From Massospora cicadina (lineage: Eukaryota; Entomophthoromycota; Entomophthoromycetes; Entomophthorales; Entomophthoraceae): a stretch of DNA of 64,000 nt. This document shows positions 1 through 11,103 of this stretch, one piece after another; the first letter of the stretch is position 1, and each line of letters starts with the position of its first letter. The stretch lies in assembly GCA_022478985.1 (NCBI GenBank), contig JAKSZP010008052.1, positions 94,471 to 158,470 on the forward strand. The letters run 5' to 3'. Made by a program: the position numbers and the translations under genes. The notes under the pieces are model-generated. The model saw nothing but the letters and a program-made list of their open reading frames with translations, made no database searches and was not told the DNA's origin.

Positions 1-990
1 CTCCTCAAGAGGCTGCTCATGTTCCAGGCCCAAATAAAACTTTGTTTTCTTAATCAGCATGTAAATGAGGGGTGCAGCCAAGTCCGCAAAATGAGGAAAA
101 CTGATAATGATATCCCACTATCCTGAGAAACACTTGGATGTCCCTCATGCACTTGGGTTCCTTTACAGCCACAAACACTTTGATCTTCCCATCTTAGGAA
201 TTGATCCCACTGAGGCTGATCTTGTGCCTGAGGAACTCCAGTTGCCTCTTTAGAAAGTTGCACTTGTTCCATTTTTAACTCATTGTTGATACTTGCAGTC
301 AGGTAGAGACTTTGTGAGGTTTTGAAGATGCTCTTGGAAGATTCAGCCTAACGTGTTAATGTTGTCTAGAAAAATTAACGCACTGATCAATTTGAACTCG
401 CCAAAAATACAATCCATTTTATGATAGAAGGTGGCGGGGGCGTTGCAGACCCCTGAAGCACCTTGTTGGCTCAAACAACCTCTGACTACTGATCAGGGCA
501 CATTTCTCCTGGTCCTCCAATGAGAGCTTCGTCTTCCAGTATTTTTGGCCAGATCCATCGCTAAGAAAAATTTTAATCCACCCAGGCGTTTCAAAACGTT
601 TTATGTACACAGGAGAGAACAAGTTCTTTCTGTTATTTCATTCAAGTAGAGGCAGTCCATGAATAAGTGATGAGTCCTTCCTTTTAGCATATAGAAGAAG
701 CAGCAAAGCCTAGGGCCTCTTTGATGGTTTGATTAGTCCTGCTTCATCTAGTTAAATCAGTTCTTGAGTGATAATAGAGTCTTTAGCTTTTGAGCAGCGG
801 TAAGGCTTTAATTTGAATGGTATAGCAGATTTTATATCCATTTTATGGATCTCTCTCTTGCAGAGTCCATTGTCATTATATCTAGTGCTAAAGATGTCCT
901 TTAATTTGTTTAATAGCATGTCCATTTCCTTCTGTTGTTTATAGGTCACATCCCTCAAACTTGAGTTTATCAAAGTCCCCTATGGCGTGC
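1..990 (-). pseudogene. pol: Gyp-1 reverse transcriptase remnant
   Basis: Three blocks in changing frames follow the order of a gypsy RT. At 752-973 is the pre-RT block, with a hinge reading HKMDIKSAIPFKLKPYRCSK, equivalent to the usual 'HxIxTGdAxPixxrPYR'. At 419-622 and on to about 360 is the palm with CNAPATF and the catalytic box, here FLDN (361-372) instead of YLDD, so the second aspartate is lost. At 54-280 is the thumb/connection, where KIKVFVAVKEPKCMRDIQVF matches the 'K..AI..w..P....lr.FLG' segment. RNase H would follow off the left edge. Nonfunctional. Confidence 0.8.
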
Positions 991-999
991 ACTTACTTC

Positions 1000-1660
1000 A
1001 TATCAATGCAACTGGTTAGTCAATCCTGTGTCAGACAATATTTTCCTTGATTAAGTAAGAAGAATTTTTTGAGGTTGAATTATCCGAATTTTAAAATAAT
1101 GGGCCGCCTACCTCTTGGCAGAATGATCTAACCTGGAGTAATTGTTTTACTCCTTGTCTCTAGCCAAAAAGGCCGGATCAAGTTCCCTTGTCACCTCCAA
1201 CCCTTGGTGGAATAAGTTACCTGAGTGAGAGGTCTGCCCTTGCATTAGATCAAGTTCAGTGATTTTGTCTATGAAAAATTCACCCCCTTTTATAGGCTTG
1301 AGGAGGGCTTTAAAGGGTGAAAAATTCTACCCACCATACAAAAGCCAGAGCATATGGAGATTGGCCACTATGAAATTAATTTTAAGAGGGATGATAGGGT
1401 GATTTATATTAAATCCTTACCGCATGGTTTTATCATATCCAAGGTTGACCAAGAATCCATTGTTAAGTCAAATTGAGGTGAAAAGATTTTCATTAACTCT
1501 GATAGGGCAATTCATCCTCCTTTCAAAGCCTTGGTACCTCCCACCTAAAACGAATCTCTTTCTATATCCCAATATTAGCCTTCAATTACCCCAAAAATCA
1601 GGAGAAGGCATTCTGATAAAGTATCTTTTTTTACAACCAAGCACTATTTGGGAATAATAT
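1000..1660 (-). pseudogene. Gyp-1 protease-to-RT linker remnant
   Basis: Read on the minus strand, 1000-1290 contains a stretch like the linker between protease and RT in the other gypsy copies here: an IDKITELDLMQGQ-like block, then G-rich and 'REL.PAF' segments, comparable with the 44.6-44.8 kb region of Gyp-6. From 1290 to 1660 only short broken reading frames remain. No protease DTG triad is visible. The call rests on position and weak similarity. Confidence 0.4.
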
Positions 1661-2619
1661 ATTTAGAAATATTTTATAATTTTCTATAAAGTAAGTGCTG
1701 CCAATTAGTTTGTCATCTCTAAGTTTAATATGTTGTTAAATCCTGATGAATCAACATTTGCGAGCAACTAGCTACCAGGATTCCAAAACCTGTGTTATAA
1801 CTTGTCCTTAAATGACACTCTTTGGTTTTGTTGTAATAGTTCTTAAGAAATAGTCAACTCTCCTGAGTTATATTATAGAATCCAGGTAAAGTTCTAGGTT
1901 CTTGTTTGTAGATTTTATTGCAACTGTAACTTTCTAAGAAAGTATCTAGAAAAATCTTCAGCCTTATTGACAGGGTTATTTGATGTTAATCCCTAGTTAG
2001 ATCTCCATGGGTTTTGCGAGCACTCAGTCAAAGCCCTTCTTCCGCACTGACTGTAGAGGATAGTTTTTTCACACACTTTTCTGCAAGGGTGTAGTTAATG
2101 GTTTAAATTGATTGATCTATCCCCTCTAAACATTTCTGTTAGTTCCATAGTTTAATCTTCTCATCCTTAAACATTAGCAGAATTCATTAGCTCAGGATAC
2201 CCACAATGTTGGTTTTAGAGGAGATCTTGGCGCCAAACTCAAGGAGAAACAGCAACCTGATTAAAAACTCATAGTGGCTATTATCCAAACCACTGCTAGT
2301 GTCATTAGGATCATGCGTCTAATGTGCTAGGGTAGTGCTGAGTTGGCTCCTAAAGCGCGTGTTATGTTGGGTCTGGAAGTTTAGTACTTCAATATAGTCA
2401 ATGTCAGATTAAACTTCAACCTTTTCATTAGCTTAGAGGACATTTAAAGTGATTGGATCTCCAGTGTGCAGCATAGTTAAGACGCGTATCTTCTGGATCA
2501 CCACATCCACTTACATCAGTCTCTTATGTAAGGGTTTTAAGTGGTCAGAATGTCAGTGGCTGAATCTTGAAACTGTCTCAGAGTGTCAGTGCTCATTGTG
2601 ATCTTGACAGTATCCACAT
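1661..2619. other. No recognisable gene; presumed Gyp-1 interior
   Basis: This stretch lies between the Gyp-1 linker and the Gyp-2 5' LTR. By position it should hold the Gyp-1 protease and the end of gag, but I found no DTG motif or zinc knuckle on either strand. I see no tRNA, no simple repeat and no open frame worth naming. Confidence 0.4.
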
Positions 2620-3133
2620 TTCCAAGAAATCTATATAACTGGACAATGAGCTATATAACTATTGGAGGAACATTGTTTATCTGTTAAGATTAGGCCTAAA
2701 TAATTATTATCAATTAATCTGAAATGAGTTGATGCTGAGCAAGTTGACCTCAGCAAATAAGAGGAATTCTGCTAGAGCTTTAATGATGAGGCGAAAACCC
2801 AAAAAAGTAATAAATAAAGATTAACTAAGCTGAAGTGTCAAAACTGACCAGAAACAACGAAGATATGAGTGAGAGGTGAAGAGAAGGAAGGGGGTTGGTT
2901 GATTAGGAAAATTAGATTGAGTACTAAGGAAAGAGTAGAGTTAGCAGTAGGAGCTGCATATTCTATATTGTAGTACATAAAGCGTTGTTTCCAAAACCAT
3001 TGCTTCATGTTTTTATTCCATTTGTTAAGTTTATCTTAGGAACAACAATCTCCATAGTTTATTTGTTGCTCAGTGGGATTGACCCTGTGCAACCCCTTTG
3101 GCGTATCTCTGATAAATCGCCAAAGTTATAACA
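2620..3133 (+). repeat. Gyp-2 5' LTR
   Basis: It aligns along its whole length with 10591-11103: shared stretches include AGAAATCTATAT near the start, TTAGGCCTAAATAA, AACTAAGCTGAAGTGT, GACCAGAAACAACGAA and the end CAAAGTTATAACA. The right end is sharp because the copies diverge immediately after ACA (internal sequence here, flank there). The left end is uncertain by a few bases because the expected TG is eroded here; the other copy starts TGTTGAG. Confidence 0.85.
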
Positions 3134-3134
3134 G

Positions 3135-3152
3135 TGGTCTTACTACTGGGGG
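3135..3152 (+). promoter_or_regulatory. Gyp-2 primer-binding site
   Basis: One base after the LTR end begins TGGTCTTACTACTGGGGG. This is where minus-strand DNA synthesis would be primed by the 3' end of a tRNA. It closely resembles the sites of Gyp-5 (TGGTGCTCACTACAGGGG), Gyp-6 and Gyp-7, differing here by one missing base and a few substitutions. Confidence 0.7.
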
Positions 3153-4265
3153 GCCATTGATCAACACGTTAAAAATATTAATTCGCCAGGCAATGGTGCA
3201 CCAGGCTCAACTCGAGGGGATACTATCCCAGTTTATTGAGCTATCCCAATATGAAGAACTAAAACTCGTTCTGGATACACTTCTTCAGACGCAAAAAATT
3301 CTTTTTCAGGAAAATTAGGGTATAATGGACCAGCTTGGCAAAGCCTACACCAATTGCACCTGGTTGGTGGCCAAGCCAGACAACTTTTTAATTGCTTGGA
3401 TGGCTATACTGAGCAGCTACACTGCGCAGAGCGTAAACTGAATAGTGTTGCTAGGGAGGAGGAGGTTTGCATCGATAAGCTGCCTCCATTTTGTAGAAAT
3501 GGGAAGATCTACAGCTTCTTTAAACAATTTGAGTTTGCAGTGGAAGGAGCCTTGGATTGGCATAAAGCTAAATTGTCAATATCTGATTTGGAAGTTGAGA
3601 GTTCAGAACAAATCATCTGCTATCTTCTAAGTAGTTTATTGTATACTGAGAAGTGAAGGATACTGTAATGTGGTTGTTTTAAGGTATTGCTAAGTTGTCA
3701 CAAAGGAAGGTTGTGTTCTTGACCATTGGGTTCTAGCGTAATGAGACCCTCAATGCACTTGCTGACCAATTTATGGAGAAAGCTTACATGTTAATTGGGG
3801 TGGGGGCTTTATCCAAGTCTGATGCGTGCATTGTAATAACCTCTGCGGTGTAGCCATACCATTTGCTGTGTAACGTCATGACTCTGCTTTGGATGATGAC
3901 GTACCCCTTCTCAAAATTGCTCAGTTTCTACCGCCATCTATCCTTTACTTTTAGTGCTCCCAACGTGGAACGAAAAGCCCCTGCAACAATTACTATTTTT
4001 TTGGAAATGAACAACAACGACTTGGTTATAATCTTTTGGCTAATACACAGGCACACTTCTTTTTGGCGGTTCCTTTCCGCAATTTCTATGATCACTCAGC
4101 TCATTATCAGTCAAGTTACAGCCCCTCAGTTAAGTTCCAACCTGGGTTTTCAGGGGTGCCGCAGATACATGAGCCATATACTAATGCTTGTTTCTCTTGC
4201 GGCCAAAAAGGTCATTATGCGGCTAACTGACCTGGCAACTCGCACATCTATGCAGTACCATTAGC
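3153..4265 (+). pseudogene. gag: Gyp-2 gag remnant with zinc knuckle
   Basis: Gag builds the virus-like particle. Reading frames change repeatedly (blocks at 3073-3318, 3354-3656, 3863-4264). The N-terminal block is helical and leucine-rich, like the start of the other Gag proteins in this window. The C-terminal end is diagnostic: a CCHC zinc knuckle CFSCGQKGHYAAN at 4189-4230, spacing C-x2-C-x4-H-x4, in which the last cysteine codon has become a TGA stop. No intact frame survives. Confidence 0.8.
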
Positions 4266-4734
4266 CCTGACTAACAGGAAAAAGTTTAAGCAGAGTAGAG
4301 ATTGGACGCTCTACCTCTACCAATTCAAATTTATCTGTCCTTGTTAATAATATGAGTCCCTTTGTGTTGGGCCCAAGCCCAAACCAATAATTTATTATAC
4401 CAATAATCCTTTAGTGATGCATCCAACTTCCCCCTGAAGGGAGATAAGAAGAATACAAATTCGGATACCCACAAGATGTACAAAAACCATACGCCTGGCA
4501 AATCCTTGAGCATAACATTGTGGGCAAAGCCAGCCCCTCCGCAGATGTTGCTGCATTAGAGGGCGTGAATGCTACAATGTCAGTAAGGGAAAATGTTCAA
4601 GAGTATTCCTGTATTGGTGCCAGTATTATCACTTTTCTTATAATAAGAAGCTCATGGATGTGCATTTGTTAAACTGCAACAGTTCTTATTATTTGGAGTG
4701 CATCTACTGTGATATCTTCATAGGAAATACCAAA

Positions 4735-5230
4735 ATTTGAGATATTATAGATACTGGCGCCCCTGTCAATATAATATCCACCCAGCTAGTGGCTAAGCTT
4801 TCACTGAAGCCCGATGTGGAACATTGATTAGTGTATGGAACTGCTGAGGCACAAAGCACTGTGTTGGAGGGTACACACAGCGCATTGTCTTTGAGGTTTG
4901 GGTCAGTTGGCGCATCCGCTCCAGCTGTGGTTTTGCCAAATAATAATTATGACATGCTAATTAAAGACACATCCATGTGGCAATTCGGGGAAGTGGTTGA
5001 TATGGCTGAGGAAAACTTTAAGATTTTGGGGCAACGGATCCCCATCTATTTTACCTCCAGATGAGTCCCAGAAAGACCCCATCCGCTCTAGTCAAATCAA
5101 TCTTGCATATAGAAATGGCGTAATTGCTGCTTGCTATCAGTGGATGAAGAGGAGGACCAGAGATCTCCCTAAACAAATTTATGAGTGTAATGGTATTCTG
5201 ATAAGGGCTGCGATCACCTAATACTAACTT
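4735..5230 (+). pseudogene. Gyp-2 aspartic protease remnant
   Basis: The retropepsin-type protease processes Gag-Pol. The active-site stretch IDTGAPVNIISTQLVAKLS lies at about 4748-4805, an intact DTG triad followed by the usual 'P.n.is..lv..l'. After a stop the domain continues in the frame of 4831-5064 with a VVLPNNNYDMLI block, matching the 'vl....Y d.liG' segment seen in Gyp-5 (KNTYDMLI) and Gyp-7 (NQNYNILI). Stops and a frameshift make it inactive. The following 5231-5495 is a decayed linker toward RT. Confidence 0.82.
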
Positions 5231-5495
5231 CTGGGCATAAGGTTTAGAGGTATGGATCTCAAAATAGACATCCCCAAAGGGTCTATATGTTGAAATTATG
5301 GGGCTCTACCAAAAAATGCATCTTGAACCCCATGTGACTCCCAAACTACAGTTACCAGGAATGGAGAAGTTAAGGTCTTACTAGAAAATTTAAAAAAGGA
5401 GCTTATGATGGTTCAAAGACACCAAGTGATGGCTTTTCTGCATCTGACTCCAATTGATGAAGTTCAGCATATACATGACTGTTGGTTTTGGGAGG

Positions 5496-6609
5496 TGTTG
5501 GGGTTCTTGCCCACATTTCCAGCCGTCTAGATTACCAGGGGTCGCTAGGGGAAAACTCCCTATAGCAAAGTATATTGGATATTGGTTGACCTTGATTTTG
5601 GTTTAACAATGTTCAGGGGATTTTAGGTAATTTGCCTGGTTTGGATCCATTAGGATCAATCCAGGTGAATGCTTAAGATCTCGTTGGGAAGAGTTGCTGA
5701 CGAAATGGGTCATCTGATAGTTAATCAATGATTCACTATCATGTGTACTAAAATGGATTGGTCAGATTTCATCACCAACCAATTTGGAATATAAGGATCA
5801 AGTTGCAAGGCGAGTGATGCTACCTGCAACTAGCAAATCAATCAGCTGGTTTGTGACCTGCTTAAATGGGTAACAAGTCATATTACCTAAAAACGTCGCT
5901 TGCCAAATATGGTTGGTTCACTGGGGTTGAGAGAAAAACTTTAGGGACACATTTTCTGACTATTTCCATTTTAGGTCTTAAGGATATTCGATGATGGAAT
6001 CCTAGCCAGGATGGGGAAGACCATTGTTGATGAGACAACGAAGGGTAATTCAATGGAAACAGTTGCCGTTTCATTGTTGAAGTACCAACTGAGACTTGGG
6101 CGCCAAATTCCAACTATAAATTCCCTTAAAAAATCACTTAATAAAAAGCAAAAAAAACAGCAAACAGTATTTAGCATAATATAATTTAGCTAAATTTATT
6201 TCTAGTTCTATTCATTTTCAAGGAAATTATTGCTGTGGTTGCTTTAATTGGAGACTATTTAAGATATATAGTTAGGATTGAGGATCCAGAGAAGAGAAGC
6301 TAGGCGGAGATGGGAATTGCTGCCAACTGTGTGTTACCAAAGAAAGGCTGTAAATAGGATCTGAGCGTGGATAAAGTTAAACGGATAAGTAAAAGAATCC
6401 CTATTGAGGACATCTTGAGTATTTTGAGGAGGTATACTGGTCAAGCGTTGGACCAAACACTAGTGATCTACTCAACTATGGATCATAGTTTTCATACTAT
6501 TATCAATCAAATATATATTATCAGACAATTCAAAGGATTGCACACATCAAACCTGTGCATTAAACCTTCCTGGAAACTATCAATTGGTGAAGAACCTAGG
6601 ATTTTAACA
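5496..6609 (+). repeat. Solo LTR of the Gyp-7 family
   Basis: This 1114-bp unit aligns along its length with the Gyp-7 LTRs (48000-49119, 56385-57501) and, inverted, with the Gyp-8 LTR (58405-59506). It starts TGTTGGGGTTCTTGCCC and ends ATTTTAACA. Both flanks carry GGAGG (5491-5495 and 6610-6614), a perfect 5-bp target duplication. No internal sequence is present, so this is a solo LTR left by recombination between the two LTRs of a full insertion into Gyp-2. Short open frames within it are incidental. Confidence 0.92.
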
Positions 6610-6614
6610 GGAGG

Positions 6615-8075
6615 ACTTTAGCCTACCTGTAAGACCTCATCCAACGTAATGACTGTGGTTCCACGTGAGGCCCTGACTTGAATGTTGATGAATTGATAAA
6701 TAGGTTGACAGCCCTGTTTGAAAATACTGAGACATTTTTGAATCTGACGTCCATGATTTGGGATGTGCCCACAGTGTGTCCATCATTTAAACAAAGGACA
6801 CCACCCTCCCATTCAATCACAGCCTATCCGTCGCTCTGAAGCTGCAGTAAAGGTTGTATCCAAGGATGTAGATTAATTTATTGAACAGGAAATGTTAGAG
6901 TCATCAAAGAGCCCCTGGGCGTCACCAGTGCCAACCATTGAGAAGAAGGACAGCACCAATTGAGTAGTATATGAAAACTGAATGTTTAACCATATCACAA
7001 AAAAATTTGTATTCACTCCCACAAATCAATGATGCTCTGGATCAGCTGGGTGGTGCAACTATTTCTTGGCTATGGACTTGATATTGAGGTACTGAAAATC
7101 GAGTTACTGATTGTGGAATGGGAGAAATGCGCTATTATCACCTCGAAGGGGTTGTTCCAACCCACGCATATGCCTCAAGGGTTATGCAACACCCCAGTTA
7201 CATCACAGCGGGTGATGGACACCATCTTGGGTGACCTGAAGCTATCCTGCATTCTAGTCTACCTTGACGATATCAACGTGCTCTTGCAGACGCTCACAGA
7301 GCATTTAGACCATTTAGAGCAAGTGTTCTGCCGACTTGCCAAAGCTAACATAAGTATAACCTCAAAAGTGCCAATTATGGAGCATTGGAATGCCTCAGGT
7401 TTGTGGTAGACTCCAAAGGGCTTAGACCTCGGCTGGCAAAGTTTGAAGCTGTAAGTAAAATGACCCAGCCAGGAAACAAGAGAGATATACAGGTGTTTTT
7501 AGGGATGGTTGAGCACTATTGTTGGTTCATCTCTAACTTCGCCTTATTGGGGCTCCACTTTTGAGTTATTAAAAAAGAACGCCACATTTTACTGGAATGA
7601 GCATTTTTAAAACGCTTTTGATGTTTTAAGGACCACATTGTCTAGCGTGCCAGTTTTGCAATACCCTGATTTTTGAAAGTAATTTATCATGCAAATGGAC
7701 GCGTCTCTTTCCACCATAGGGCGTTATTATCCTAGAAGGATGATGATGGCGTGGAGCACCCCATTGCATATTGTATTCAGAGCTTAAACTTCTACAAGCG
7801 GAATTATACCATGACCAAGTGGGAGTGCTTAGCTGTGATTTATGCATATTTGCAGTTCTAGATATTCTTTCATGGATCAAAACATAAGATAGTAATGTAT
7901 CATGCATCAATGCGTTGGTTACAGAACCTTTGTGAGCCCAAAGGGCGCCTTGCTAGAAAGCCCTCAAGCTGCAGGATTATAATTTTGAATGAAAAACATC
8001 CTGGCGCAAAGCATCAAAATGCTGACTGTTTATCTCGGCTACCAACAATTGCAGTAACAGCGGATTTGGGCGACT
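6615..8075 (+). pseudogene. pol: Gyp-2 reverse transcriptase and RNase H remnant
   Basis: Coding resumes after the solo LTR with the pre-RT block, then the fingers region around 6890-7020 (SSKSPWASPVPTIEKKD, the 'S.sPwasp.vlv.KKdG' motif). The palm lies at 7029-7409 with an intact catalytic box YLDDINV at 7260-7277 followed by LTEHLDHLEQVFCRL. The connection (RDIQVFLGMVEHY) comes next, then RNase H at about 7660-8075 with NYTMTKWECLAVIYA and a terminal HQNADCLSRLP. Several frameshifts and stops separate these blocks, so YLDD survives but the enzyme cannot be made. Confidence 0.85.
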
Positions 8076-8199
8076 TGCTGTATGAAAAAATGGTCAGTGG
8101 TCAATATGCAGACAAACCGCCACAAGTTATTTAAGCACTAGATGGGATGATGGCTGATAAGGACTGGAAAAGCTAGGGATTATATGAGCAGATCAGTAA

Positions 8200-9290
8200 C
8201 AATATGCTGAGTTTACCAAAATCTTTCAATTGACTAAACATTATTTTGAGCGCGTACAAGGTGGTGGGCCATGGAGGGTTGCACATAACGTTGGAATTCT
8301 TATGGCCATGATACTATTGGGAAAGCATTCACTTTGATGTGCTAGAGACCATTTCCTGCTGCATTAGTGCCAATTGGAGAAGCCGTTCCACAAAAAGCCC
8401 TCTTAACAGCTGGTGAAACCTCATTTTTCCTGGCGCGCGGTATCCATTAATGTAGTTGGGCCCTTGCCAACAGGAGCTAACCGGTCTAAGTATATCCTGA
8501 TGGCAATTGACCACTTGACCAGGTGGGTCAAGGCATGGGAAATACAGAATCTGAGGGTAGCCATGGTGACTAAGTTTTATAATGAAATGTACAATTCAAC
8601 GTTACGGCTGCCCTCAGTTTATCATTACAGACAACGGAACTAATCTCACCTCCCACATCCTACCCAAAATAAAATAGATGGCCATCCGCGGGGTTCTAAC
8701 AACCCCATACATTTCAAATACAACGGAGTGGTTGAATAGGTTAATGGGACCCTGGTGAACATTATTTGGAAGTTGGTAACAGATAGACCTTCTGATTGGA
8801 GTACACTCCTTTCCACTGTCTTTATCACCAACAACATTAGCTACCACTCAATGATGGGGAAGAGCCCTTCCTAGTTGCTTTATGGGCGGCACCCCGTCCT
8901 GCCCGCACTACTTTATGCCTGTGTAGAAGATTTAGGGGTGGACTACAACGCTATCTAACTGCTCTGACGAATACCTTGATCAAGCTGCAAATAGAAGCAT
9001 ACTTCTTTATTTTGGATAAGTAATCAAGAAAAGGCTTTTGACCAGTTACAGCGGAGTGGTCTTGGGAAGTTCAAGGAAGGAAAGCTGATTTTATTACACA
9101 ATTAGCATGGGTTTGGGCAGAAGCATGAATTAGCTAATATCTTTATTGGTCCTTTTGAGATAATAGAGAAACTGTGGTTGATGCCTATACTATCAAGGAC
9201 CCAACAAGTGGTCAGATCATCAACTGAGTGCATGCTAAGTTTCTTAAAGCATATAAACAACAATAGAGACTTATCCAAAAAGGAAAATAG
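8200..9290 (+). pseudogene. Gyp-2 integrase remnant
   Basis: The integrase core is recognisable at 8413-8560: INVVGPLPTGANRSKYILM followed by AIDHLTRWVKAW. In the family the first motif is 'iDvvGPlp'; here the first catalytic aspartate has become asparagine. A second core block with a decayed 'DNGT(N)F' lies around 8625-8650. The C-terminal GPF module is visible near 9130-9180 (YISIGPFEIIEK, read in the frame ending around 9290). HHCC residues before the core are poorly preserved. Nonfunctional. Confidence 0.75.
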
Positions 9291-10590
9291 AGCAACATCT
9301 AAATAATAAAAGAGTATAAGAGCTTGAGTTTAGTATAAATTGTTGTAAGTGTCCTTCTGCTAGGCTGTCTTCGTATCCCCTCACTTTCTCAGTTTTTTTG
9401 CATTGCATCTTGTGCTTTGCTTAGTGGGATCCACATTTCTTCTTTTTTTACCGCTTCATGGGTGGTGCGGTTTTACTAGACCCTTCTCAGGTTGGTGGTG
9501 GGGGCAGAGGCTGCTGTTTCAGGGGCGATAAGTTGGTATCTGCTCCAAGGATGTTGCACCAGAATAAAGAGGGGAGGATGCAGCAGTAGAACTAGTAGAG
9601 GATGAGGGACTGGGTACCCAGGTTAAGAGGTGAGGTGGCAGTAGCTCAACTGGCAGATTAAAAAACCCACTCTTGTCCCACTTTTAGCAAAGCCTGCAAC
9701 CATATTTGCTGATGTTGTCAGGAGATTAAAGAGTATGCAAGGAAAGGGGGCTGGAGTCAAGTGGTTGGTGAATAAGATGATGAGTTTGGCTCATTGAGAA
9801 AAGGTTGCGCCCAGTGCTAGGCAATCCACTTGGAAGTCCTCCATGCTGGATTAAGCAGGCGGGAAAGGAGTGATTGCTGTAAAAGCTGCTCTCTGGGACC
9901 ACTCAAAGGCTGCCCAGGGCTGCTTTATCACCAATGCTAATTCGCCCTCAGGATGGAAGAACACCTTGTTTCCAAGGAGCGCCATTATGAGGAGCTATTG
10001 GGCTGTGTCAGTGGCGTTAAGAGCGATGAATGCTGCGGTGACCTTATATTGCATACTTTCAGCTGGTTGTTTTGGGTATTCACCTTAGGGACTAATAGTG
10101 AGTTAGAGCATGGGGAAAGGACCCCAACATGTTGGCTACCACCCACCGCAAGAAGCACAGCATCCACCGGATTGACAATACCATGGGATGGGGTTTGGTG
10201 AGAGGTGGGGAGCACTAGATGGCTAAAGCCATCCGCCAGAAGCTGGGCCACTTCATTAATATAAGGGCCTTGGCTCTTCTCCCCTCCTCAGTGTCTCTGG
10301 GCCACTATTTCACCAAAGGGGAGCGCAAGGAAGACATATGTCCAATGTATTTTGGAAGGAGCTCCTCCTGGTCCAGAAGAGTCACGGCGTTTACTTCAGT
10401 TCCTTCCTTCATACCCTGGGGCAAGGGGGAACTGGGAGTGGAATTCGGCCTGGGTCACCTAGATACGCTCTAAACCATAACTAAAGGAAAAAGTTGAGGT
10501 GTCAAGCTCTTGGTTGTTGTTGCGTTTCTGGATGCATTGGGTAATGATTAAAGCATGGTGTTGCAGCTTATTGTCCAATGAAGGGTTTAA
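9291..10590. other. Extra 1.3-kb block between Gyp-2 integrase and 3' LTR
   Basis: This stretch is visibly more GC-rich than the DNA around it and has longer open runs than expected for decayed sequence. On the plus strand there are frames of 72-84 codons (9870-10088, 9953-10201, 10219-10473). On the minus strand there are 9985-10251 and a frame entering from the LTR (10459-10773). I recognise no domain in any frame and cannot tell which strand coded, or whether this was an accessory gene of the element or captured host sequence. Confidence 0.45.
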
Positions 10591-11103
10591 TGTTGAGAAA
10601 TCTATATGACTGGACAATAATCCTAGATAAAAACTGGCAGATAAAAGGTTATCCGTCAATATTAGGCCTAAATAAATATTATCAGTTAATCTGAGAGGAG
10701 TTGACGCTAAGCAAGTCAACATTGTGATTAGGAGGAATTCCTCTGGAGCTTCAATGATGAGGCAAAACACCAAAAAAGTATTAAAAAAGAATAACTAAGC
10801 TGAAGTGTAAAAAATGACCAGAAACAACGAAAATATGAGTGAGAGGTGAAAATAAGGAAGGGGGTTGATTGATTAGGAAAAAGAGAGTGAGTACTAAAGA
10901 AAGAGTGTAATTAGAAGTAGGAGTTGCGTGTTATTATATTATAGTAAATAAAGTGTTGTCATAAAAAAGCCTTGTGTTCTTATTACGTTTGTTAAGTTTA
11001 TCTTGGATACTGACGTTCTCCATATCATCCATCTGTTGCTCAGTGGGATAGACCATGTGCAACCCTTTTGGTGGATTTCCAATATATCTCCAAAGTTATA
11101 ACA
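10591..11103 (+). repeat. Gyp-2 3' LTR
   Basis: The partner of 2620-3133, starting TGTTGAGAAATC and ending CAAAGTTATAACA. A weak purine run (AATGAAGGG) precedes it and may be the eroded polypurine tract. Many substitutions and small indels separate the two LTRs, so the insertion is old. Confidence 0.85.

Larger units (their letters stand above)
1..2619 (-). mobile_element. Gyp-1, pol-side fragment of a minus-strand Ty3/gypsy element
   Basis: This is the downstream (pol) part of a gypsy retrotransposon read right to left. Reverse transcriptase lies at the left edge, so RNase H and integrase would be outside the window. Its gag half reappears at 11104-13000; the two halves are separated by the insertion of Gyp-2. 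The split is inferred from strand, domain order and the Gyp-2 LTR boundaries. I could not find a clean 5-bp target duplication at the junctions. The copy is old: stops and frameshifts occur every few dozen codons. Confidence 0.7.
2620..11103 (+). mobile_element. Gyp-2, Ty3/gypsy element with both LTRs, containing a solo LTR
   Basis: A plus-strand element bounded by two similar LTRs (about 514 and 513 bp) that share the terminal sequence AAAGTTATAACA. Inside, in order: primer-binding site, gag with zinc knuckle, DTG protease, RT, RNase H and integrase. That is the Ty3/gypsy gene order (integrase last). A 1.3-kb stretch with no assigned domain lies between integrase and the 3' LTR. It has been broken by a Gyp-7-family solo LTR at 5496-6609. 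It sits inside Gyp-1. I could not settle the target duplication. Confidence 0.85.

Noticed and set aside
5883..6177. Two overlapping minus-strand frames
   Set aside because: Both are inside the solo LTR; a similar frame at 56768-56953 is likewise LTR sequence.
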